Shown in pieces: positions 13,164 to 18,712 of a DNA stretch of 20,045 nucleotides. Position numbers and translations under genes: made by a program. Below the pieces are notes generated by a model that ran no database searches, had not been told where the DNA came from, and saw nothing but the letters and a program-made list of their open reading frames with translations. This DNA comes from Pseudomonadota bacterium (GTDB lineage: Bacteria; Pseudomonadota; Gammaproteobacteria; Burkholderiales; Thiobacillaceae). Position 1 is the stretch's first letter. Each line of letters opens with the position of its first letter. The stretch is from NCBI GenBank assembly GCA_021836225.1, contig JAKBJA010000165.1, positions 1 to 20,045 of the forward strand, read 5' to 3'.

Positions 13164-16163
13164 TTACTTCTTCGCCGTGCGCCGCAGGCGGTTCTGCAGC
13201 CGCCGCGCCAGTTCGCCGAACAGTTCGGTCTGCGTCGGGTGCGGGAAGATCGCCTTGGCGACCTGGGTCAGCGTCATCTCGCCCGCCACCATCATCACGC
13301 CGATGCCGATCAGGGTATCGGTGTGGTCGGCGAGGTAGTGCACGCCGACGATGCGGCCGGTGGCCTTGTCGGCGACCAGCTTGATCATGCCCTCGGTCTC
13401 GCCGGTGATCATCGCCTTGGCGTCGATGCTCATCGGCATCTTGGCTTCCACCGCGTCGATGCCCTTGGCCTTGGCCTGCGCGACGGAGAGGCCGACGAAG
13501 CCGGCCTGCGGGCGCGAGAAGGTGACGCCGCAGTCCTTGTCCTGGTCGTAAACGCTGGCGTGGCCGATCAGGTTGCCGGCGGCGACGCGGCCTTGTGTCG
13601 CGGCGGTGTGGGCGAGCATGTAGCCGCCGATGACGTCGCCGACCGCGTAGATGTGCGGGGCGCTGGTCTGGCAGCGCACGTTGACCTTGATCGCGGCGCC
13701 GTCGAGCTCGACGCCGACCTTGTCGAGGTTGAGGCGGCTGGTGTCGGGGCGCTTGCCGGTGGCCATCAGGATGACGTCGCAGTCGAAGGTGGACTCGACG
13801 CCTTCGCTGTTGGCGTAGCGCAGCTTCATCTTGCCCGGCTTGCCGCTCGCTTCCTTGATGTCGGCGCCGGTGACGACGGTGATTTCCTTCTCCAGCGAGG
13901 CGATCAGGGTCTTGCCGATTTCCTCCTCGATTTCGGCGAGGATGCGCGGGTGGCGCTCGAGCATCAGCACCTCGGTGCCGAAGTCGCGGAAGATCTGCGC
14001 CATTTCCACGCCGATGACGCCGCCGCCGACAATGCCGAGCTTCTTCGGCGGGCTGGCGAGGTTCCAGATGGTATCGGAGGTGACCACGCCGCCGGTCGCC
14101 AGGTTTTCGCGCGCGCCGGGAATCGGCGGCACGAAGGCGGGGGCGCCGGTGGCGATGACCGCCGCGCCGAAGCTGACGGTGTAGGGCTCGCCCTCGACTG
14201 GGGTGATCTTCAGCGTGTGGGCGTCGACGAATTCGCCGTAGCCTTCGCGCACGTCGATCTTCATGCCCTTGTCGGCCTTGAGCGCCATGTCACCGCGGCT
14301 GGTCTGCACCCAGCGGCGGTGCTTCTCGACCTGTTCCCAGTTCAATTTAGGGGTATTCGTGCCATCGACGCCCATCTCGGCGTCGTGCGCGCGGTTGCGG
14401 ATCACGTCCGCCGCGGCGCGCCAAGCCTTGGACGGGATGCAGCCGCGCCACAGGCATTCGCCGCCGGGGAAGGGTTCGTTGTTGACCATCATCACTTTGA
14501 TGCCATGGTCGGCCAGGTCGCGCGCGCAGTCCTCGCCGCCAGGGCCGCCGCCGACGACGACGACCGGGAAGTCCCAGTTGCCTTCGGGGATGGGCGACAC
14601 GGGTGCGCTGGCGGCGGGTGCGCCGGCAACGGTCTCAGCCGCCGCAGCGCTGCCCGCCATCCAGGCGTCAGGCGCTTCGATGGTCTGCTTCAGCGTGGCC
14701 AGATACAGGGCGACGTCAGCGCCGTTCAGCACGCGGTGGTCGCCGGTGATGGTGAAGGGCGTGCCCTGCGGACCGTTGGCGGCGATCGCCAGGATCGCGG
14801 CGATGCCGGGGGTGGGGATCGCGGTGAAGTGCGACACGCCCAGCATGCCCATGTTGGAGATGGTGAAGGTGGGGTTGGAATACTCGGCCGGCGCGAGCTT
14901 GCGCACACGGGCGCGTTCGACCAAGCCGGTCCAGTCGGACTGCAGCGCTTCCAGCGATTTCTTCTCGATGCCGTGCAGGATCGGCACCACCAGGCCACCG
15001 TCGTTCGACATCACCGCCACGCCGAAGTCGTGGTTCGCGCGCTCGACCAGCTTGTCGATCGGCTGGTAGGCCCAGTTCATGCGCGGGAATTTCGCCATCG
15101 CAACCGAACAGGCCTTGGCGATCGCCACCGTCACCGAGACCTTTTTCGCCTTGGCGGCGGCGGTCAGCGCGGCGGTGTCGATGTTCACCGTGACGTTGAA
15201 GGTGGGCAGCGTAAGCGAGGCGGTCATCGCGTGGGAAACCGCCTTTTCCATCGAGGTCATCGCGCGGCCCTGGCCCGGCACGTCGACCTGCGGCAGCGCG
15301 TGCGCGACCTCGGCCATGCTGGGCCGTGCGCGTGCCACGTCGGCGGCGACGATCACACCGGACGGGCCGCTGCCGGCCAGACCGGTCAGATTCACGCCCA
15401 GTTGCGCCGCAACTTTGCGCGCATAGGGGCTGGCCTGGCGGCCCTGCGGGCGCGCCACCGGCGGCAGGCTGCCGGCTGCCGAAATCTGCGCAGGCGCGGC
15501 CTTGGGCATGGGGATGTGGGCCGGTTTGTCTGCCGACGGCGGCGCGACCTTGTGGGTGTCCTTGACCTTGTGGTCGGCGCTGATGGTCACGCCGGTGTCG
15601 TTGGCCTTGGACGTGTCGTCGACGATGAAGGCCATCGGGTGGCCGACCTGGACCACACTGCCGATGTCGGCGATGGGGCCGGAGAGGAAGCCTTCCTGGA
15701 ACACCTCGACGTCCATGATGGCCTTGTCGGTTTCCACCGTGGCGACGATGTCCCCGCGCTTGATGACGTCGCCCGGCTGCTTTTCCCAGGTGACGACGAC
15801 ACCTTCGGTCATGGTGTCCGACAGCTGCGGCATCACGATCGGCGTGCCGGCATGGTGCGGGATCATCTCGGTCTGGGCTTTTTCTTCCACCACTTCGTCG
15901 GCGGCGATCGCCACGTCGCCCGCGGTGTCGGTGATGTAGCCGAGTGCGGCGCCGACGGCGATGGTCGCGCCGACGTCGGCCAGCGGACCGGCCAGATAGC
16001 CGGCCTTGAATACCTCGACGTCCATGATGGCCTTGTCGGTCTCGACGGTGGCGACGATGTCGCCGCGCTCGACGCGGTCGCCGGGCTGCTTTTCCCAGGT
16101 GACGACCACGCCCTCGGTCATGGTGTCCGAGAGCTGCGGCATCGTGATGGCGTAATGATTCAT
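13164..16163 (-). CDS. Pyruvate dehydrogenase E2-E3 fusion (acetyltransferase + dihydrolipoamide dehydrogenase)
   Basis: One 999-residue polypeptide joins two PDH subunits normally encoded apart. In order: lipoyl domain 1 (about 3-78, ETDKA with lipoylated K44), lipoyl domain 2 (about 107-182, K147), a Pro/Ala linker, the subunit-binding domain (about 243-279, ASPYARKVAAQLGV), the acyltransferase core (about 296-500, TFTISNMGMLGV, GDHRVLNG), a second Ala/Pro linker (about 503-528), and a full E3. E3 shows FAD motif GGGPGG (538-543), redox pair C570/C575 (GGECLWRGCIPSK), NAD motif GGGVIG (713-718), AVGDV (840-844) and catalytic H975/E980 (HPTQTE). In the core, the usual HxxxDG reads H476-RVL-N480-G. 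ATG 16163 abuts a terminal repeat of the inserted element and has no ribosome site. Last gene of pdhA-pdhB-element-pdhC/lpd. Confidence 0.93.
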   Translation of the reverse strand: MNHYAITMPQLSDTMTEGVVVTWEKQPGDRVERGDIVATVETDKAIMDVEVFKAGYLAGPLADVGATIAVGAALGYITDTAGDVAIAADEVVEEKAQTEMIPHHAGTPIVMPQLSDTMTEGVVVTWEKQPGDVIKRGDIVATVETDKAIMDVEVFQEGFLSGPIADIGSVVQVGHPMAFIVDDTSKANDTGVTISADHKVKDTHKVAPPSADKPAHIPMPKAAPAQISAAGSLPPVARPQGRQASPYARKVAAQLGVNLTGLAGSGPSGVIVAADVARARPSMAEVAHALPQVDVPGQGRAMTSMEKAVSHAMTASLTLPTFNVTVNIDTAALTAAAKAKKVSVTVAIAKACSVAMAKFPRMNWAYQPIDKLVERANHDFGVAVMSNDGGLVVPILHGIEKKSLEALQSDWTGLVERARVRKLAPAEYSNPTFTISNMGMLGVSHFTAIPTPGIAAILAIAANGPQGTPFTITGDHRVLNGADVALYLATLKQTIEAPDAWMAGSAAAAETVAGAPAASAPVSPIPEGNWDFPVVVVGGGPGGEDCARDLADHGIKVMMVNNEPFPGGECLWRGCIPSKAWRAAADVIRNRAHDAEMGVDGTNTPKLNWEQVEKHRRWVQTSRGDMALKADKGMKIDVREGYGEFVDAHTLKITPVEGEPYTVSFGAAVIATGAPAFVPPIPGARENLATGGVVTSDTIWNLASPPKKLGIVGGGVIGVEMAQIFRDFGTEVLMLERHPRILAEIEEEIGKTLIASLEKEITVVTGADIKEASGKPGKMKLRYANSEGVESTFDCDVILMATGKRPDTSRLNLDKVGVELDGAAIKVNVRCQTSAPHIYAVGDVIGGYMLAHTAATQGRVAAGNLIGHASVYDQDKDCGVTFSRPQAGFVGLSVAQAKAKGIDAVEAKMPMSIDAKAMITGETEGMIKLVADKATGRIVGVHYLADHTDTLIGIGVMMVAGEMTLTQVAKAIFPHPTQTELFGELARRLQNRLRRTAKK

Positions 16164-16195
16164 AGGATTCAGGGGTCAGGATTCAGGGGTCAGGG
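16164..16195. repeat. Left terminal inverted repeat (32 bp) of the inserted element
   Basis: Plus strand reads as heptamers AGGATTC-AGGGGTC-AGGATTC-AGGGGTC-AGGG. It matches the reverse complement of 16563-16594 at 30 of 32 positions. It touches the E2-E3 start codon (16161-16163) with no base between, and supplies the stop codon of the enclosed gene (16190-16192). Confidence 0.9.
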
Positions 16196-16561
16196 AGTTG
16201 GCGATAGTTTGGCGGCCAGTGCGCTTCTCAGGCCGTGCAACGTGCGGCCAACCTCGTTGGTCTGCTCAAGCAGACAAAGCAACACGGCTTGGGGCATGTA
16301 ACCCAGCCGGTGCGCGAGTTCGAGCTGTGTTTCTGCTTCAGCCAGCGAACCCTGCGAAATCGATAGAAAACGCAAGTAATCCTTCGTCGAACTTCTTGCG
16401 TGACCTTCGGCAATATTTGATGGGATGGAAACGGCTGCGCGCTGGAGTTGATTGGCCAGCGCGTAGGTTTCCCTGGAGGGAAAGGATTCAGTGGCTTGGT
16501 AGATGTCTTCCGTCAGTTCCATTGCCATCTGCCAGACTTTCAGATCACGGTAGTTATTCAC
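16190..16561 (-). CDS. Four-helix-bundle protein (23S rRNA IVS / S23 family)
   Basis: A 123-residue protein starting with GTG at 16561: (V)NNYRDLKVWQMAMELTEDIY. The block YRDLKVWQ.AMEL, the FPSRETYALANQLQRAAVSIPSNIAEGHAR run (positions 27-56) and the DYLRFLSISQGSLAEAETQLELA stretch are the hallmarks of the four-helix-bundle family first seen in rRNA intervening sequences. Related proteins include the Avd accessory protein of diversity-generating retroelements, which binds nucleic acid. A ribosome site AGGGG lies in the upstream repeat, 8 bases from GTG. The longer frame running upstream to 17242 is only the open continuation through pdhB in the wrong phase. The function is unknown; nucleic-acid binding is family-based inference. 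Confidence 0.88.
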   Translation of the reverse strand: MNNYRDLKVWQMAMELTEDIYQATESFPSRETYALANQLQRAAVSIPSNIAEGHARSSTKDYLRFLSISQGSLAEAETQLELAHRLGYMPQAVLLCLLEQTNEVGRTLHGLRSALAAKLSPTP

Positions 16562-16562
16562 G

Positions 16563-16594
16563 CCCTGACCCCTGAATCCTGACCCCTGATCCCT
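16563..16594. repeat. Right terminal inverted repeat (32 bp) of the inserted element
   Basis: On the minus strand it reads AGGGATC-AGGGGTC-AGGATTC-AGGGGTC-AGGG, the same heptamer pattern as the left repeat with two differences in the first heptamer. Its outer end overlaps the last base of the pdhB stop codon (16594-16596), and its inner end is one base from the GTG start at 16561. It carries the likely ribosome site for the enclosed gene. Confidence 0.9.
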
Positions 16595-17577
16595 CAAGCC
16601 TTGCCGAACATCTTCAGCACCGCTTTGACCACATCCTCGTGATCCGGGATCGCCGCTTTTTCCAGCGTGTGGTTGTAGGGCTGCGGCACCAGCGCCGAAT
16701 GCACGCGCACCGGGGCGGCATCCAGTTCGAAGAAGCACTCTTCGTTGATGATGGCGATGACTTCGGAGCCGACGCCAACCGGCGCTTCGTCTTCTTCGGC
16801 GATGACGGCGCGGTGGGTCTTGCTCACCGACTTCTTGATGCCTTCGCGATCCAGCGGCGACAGCGAATACAGATCGACGACCTCGGCCGAAATGCCGTAT
16901 TGCTTGTCGAGGATTTCGGCGGCCTTCAGGCACCAATGCACCGAGATGTTGTAACCGAACAGGGTGACATCGGTGCCGGAGCGCGCGACTTCGGAGCCTT
17001 CCAGCGGGTGGAAGTATTCGCCGTCGGGCACTTCGCCCTTCATGTTGTACATGAGTTCGTGTTCGTTGATGAACACCGGATCGTCGCTGCGGATCGCCGA
17101 CTTCAGCAGGCCATAGGCCTGCCTGGGGTTGGACGGCGTCACCACGCGCAGGCCGGCGATGCCCATGAACACTTTTTCCATGCGCGCCGAGTGCTGCGCG
17201 CCGAGCTGGTGCGCAGCGCCGCCGGCGGAGCGGAACACGCACGGCGCGGTCAGCTGGCCGCCCGACATGTAGCGCACCTTGGCGGCGGAGTTGAACATCT
17301 GGTCCATCGCCAGCCAGGCGAAGTTGACCGACATGATCTCGACGATCGGACGCACGCCGAGGAAGGAGGCGCCGATCGCCAGGCCGGTGAAACCGCCTTC
17401 GGAGATGGGGGTGTCCATCACGCGCAGCGGGCCGTACTTTTCGTACAGGCCCTTGGTGGCCTTGTAGGTGCCGCCGGCCACGCCGATGTCTTCGCCCATG
17501 CAGATGACCAGGGGGTCACGCGCCATTTCTTCGTCGTGGGCGCGCTGGATCGCTTCCCAGTACATGATGTTTGCCAT
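16594..17577 (-). CDS. pdhB: Pyruvate dehydrogenase E1 component, beta subunit
   Basis: A 327-residue E1-beta subunit; with E1-alpha it forms the thiamine-diphosphate-dependent heterotetramer that decarboxylates pyruvate and acetylates the lipoyl arms of E2. Visible motifs are MGEDIGVAGGTYKAT (27-41), the cofactor-activating E60 in DTPISEGGFTG, VEIMSVNFAWLAMDQMFNSAAK (79-100), GGAAHQLGAQHS with H129, and the C-terminal transketolase domain (VVDLYSLSPLD, AEEDEAPVGVGSE). The length is typical. AAGGAAAAG lies just before the ATG. It is 19 bp behind pdhA and ends at the inserted element. The split alpha/beta form is the type common in Gram-positives and mitochondria, not the single-chain AceE of many gammaproteobacteria. 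Confidence 0.94.
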   Translation of the reverse strand: MANIMYWEAIQRAHDEEMARDPLVICMGEDIGVAGGTYKATKGLYEKYGPLRVMDTPISEGGFTGLAIGASFLGVRPIVEIMSVNFAWLAMDQMFNSAAKVRYMSGGQLTAPCVFRSAGGAAHQLGAQHSARMEKVFMGIAGLRVVTPSNPRQAYGLLKSAIRSDDPVFINEHELMYNMKGEVPDGEYFHPLEGSEVARSGTDVTLFGYNISVHWCLKAAEILDKQYGISAEVVDLYSLSPLDREGIKKSVSKTHRAVIAEEDEAPVGVGSEVIAIINEECFFELDAAPVRVHSALVPQPYNHTLEKAAIPDHEDVVKAVLKMFGKA

Positions 17578-17596
17578 GCTGTCTTTTCCTTAAACC

Positions 17597-18598
17597 TTAA
17601 GCGGCTTTGCCCGTGAGCCACGGGAGCTGGGTTTCGCGCTCGGCGAAAACGTATTTTTCGAGGTCCTCGACGCGCGGTTCGGGCGACTCTTCGGAGAACT
17701 TGATCACTTCGTTCTCGATGTAGGCGTCGGTTTCCTTTTCCAGCGCCTCGAAGTCGGCCATGGTCAGCGCGCCTTCCTTGATCAGGCGGTCGCGCAGGAT
17801 GAAGATGGGGTCGCGCTGCTTCCACAGTTCCTCTTCCTCGCGCGAGCGGTAGCCGCGCGAATCGGACATCGAGTGGCCGCGGTAGCGGTAGGTCATCAGT
17901 TCGAGGAAGTAGGGGCCGTTGCCGGAACGCACATGGTCGACCGCCTTGCGGGCGTGCTGGTAGACGACTTCGATGTCCTGGCCGTCGCATTCGTCGGCCG
18001 GGATGTTGTAGGCGGCGACGCGCTTGTGCTGGTGCACCACGGCGGTGGAGCGCTCGATCGAGGTGCCGATGCCGTACAGGTTGTTCTCGCACACGAACAG
18101 CACCGGCAGTTTCCACAGCGCAGCCATGTTCAGCGTCTCGTGGAACACGCCCTGGTTGTTGGCGGCGTCGCCGAGGAAGCAGATGGCGATCTCGTCGCCG
18201 CCCTTCAGCTGGATCGCCTTCGCGATGCCGGCGGCCAGCGGGAAGGGGCCGCCCACCAGCGCGTAGCCGCCCATGAAGCGCTTGTCGGCGTCGAAGATGT
18301 GCATCGAACCGCCACGGCCCTTGGAGGAACCGGTTTCCTTGCCGTACAGCTCGGCCATCACTTCCTTGGGATCGGCGCCGCACTTGATTGCGTGCACGTG
18401 GTCGCGGTAGCCGGTGATCACGTAGTCGTGACCGGGACGCGCGGCTTCCATCACGCCGTTGCAGCAGGCCTCCTGGCCGGGATAGAGGTGGAGGAAGCCG
18501 CCGATCTTGCGTTCGATGTAGGCCTGATAGCAGCGCTCCTCAAAACGGCGATGCAACACCATTTCGCGCAGCACGCGTTTCTTGTCTTCAATCTTCAT
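17597..18598 (-). CDS. pdhA: Pyruvate dehydrogenase E1 component, alpha subunit
   Basis: A 333-residue E1-alpha subunit carrying the thiamine-diphosphate site. Motifs: RRFEERCYQAYIERKIGGFLHLYPGQEA (17-44), ITGYRDHVHAI, KGRGGSMHIF, and the Mg/ThDP-binding motif from GDAANNQG (143-150) to CENN (170-173). YRYRGHSMSDSRGYRSREE is the conserved loop that in mitochondria is phosphorylated. The order of motifs fits PdhA rather than the branched-chain or acetoin enzymes, although acetoin dehydrogenase E1-alpha is a close relative; the lipoyl-rich E2-E3 downstream and operon order favour PDH. AAGGGT precedes the ATG by 7-8 bases, and a good promoter lies upstream. Confidence 0.93.
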   Translation of the reverse strand: MKIEDKKRVLREMVLHRRFEERCYQAYIERKIGGFLHLYPGQEACCNGVMEAARPGHDYVITGYRDHVHAIKCGADPKEVMAELYGKETGSSKGRGGSMHIFDADKRFMGGYALVGGPFPLAAGIAKAIQLKGGDEIAICFLGDAANNQGVFHETLNMAALWKLPVLFVCENNLYGIGTSIERSTAVVHQHKRVAAYNIPADECDGQDIEVVYQHARKAVDHVRSGNGPYFLELMTYRYRGHSMSDSRGYRSREEEELWKQRDPIFILRDRLIKEGALTMADFEALEKETDAYIENEVIKFSEESPEPRVEDLEKYVFAERETQLPWLTGKAA

Positions 18599-18656
18599 TC
18601 GGTTACCCTTGTTGGATGGGGCGGAAAAATGCGCTGTAAAAAATCAAAAGCACGCA

Positions 18657-18685
18657 ATTATCCGGGAAACCCCGCCAACCATCAA
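18657..18685 (-). promoter_or_regulatory. Predicted sigma-70 promoter of the pdh operon
   Basis: On the minus strand TTGATG (18680-18685) and GATAAT (18657-18662, 5 of 6 matches) are spaced by exactly 17 bases. The start point would be near 18650, giving a leader of about 50 bases before the pdhA ATG. It lies in the 114-bp divergent gap shared with the aminopeptidase gene. Prediction by eye. Confidence 0.6.
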
Positions 18686-18712
18686 GAAAAACGCCACCCC
18701 CAAGGAACCATC

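Larger units (their letters stand above)
16164..16594 (-). mobile_element. IVS-like element: four-helix-bundle gene between 32-bp inverted repeats
   Basis: A compact unit of about 430 bp consists only of two 32-bp inverted repeats and one gene of the 23S rRNA intervening-sequence protein family. It lies exactly between the stop codon of pdhB and the start codon of the E2-E3 gene, an interval that in such operons normally holds just a ribosome site. The repeats start within 3 bases of the enclosed gene start, and one provides its stop codon. No transposase is present. Transcribed with the operon, the two repeats would pair into a 32-bp stem around the small gene, much as IVS ends do in 23S rRNA. 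Mobility is inferred from this architecture and family, not shown; no target-site duplication is evident by eye. Confidence 0.65.

Noticed and set aside
13239..16301. A 1020-codon open frame on the plus strand opposite the E2-E3 gene
   Set aside because: It is the mirror of a GC-rich coding strand; the translation is low-complexity (H, D, R, G, A, V rich) and matches no family, while the minus strand has clear PDH domains.
16563..16594. Heptamer repeats as a CRISPR or tandem-repeat array
   Set aside because: Units are 7 bp without spacers, and the two copies are inverted around one gene, which fits terminal repeats of an element and not CRISPR.
16190..17242. A 350-residue minus-strand frame covering the four-helix-bundle gene and part of pdhB
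   Set aside because: Only the last 123 residues resemble a protein family; the upstream part is pdhB read in another phase. The GTG at 16561, next to a ribosome site, is the sensible start.
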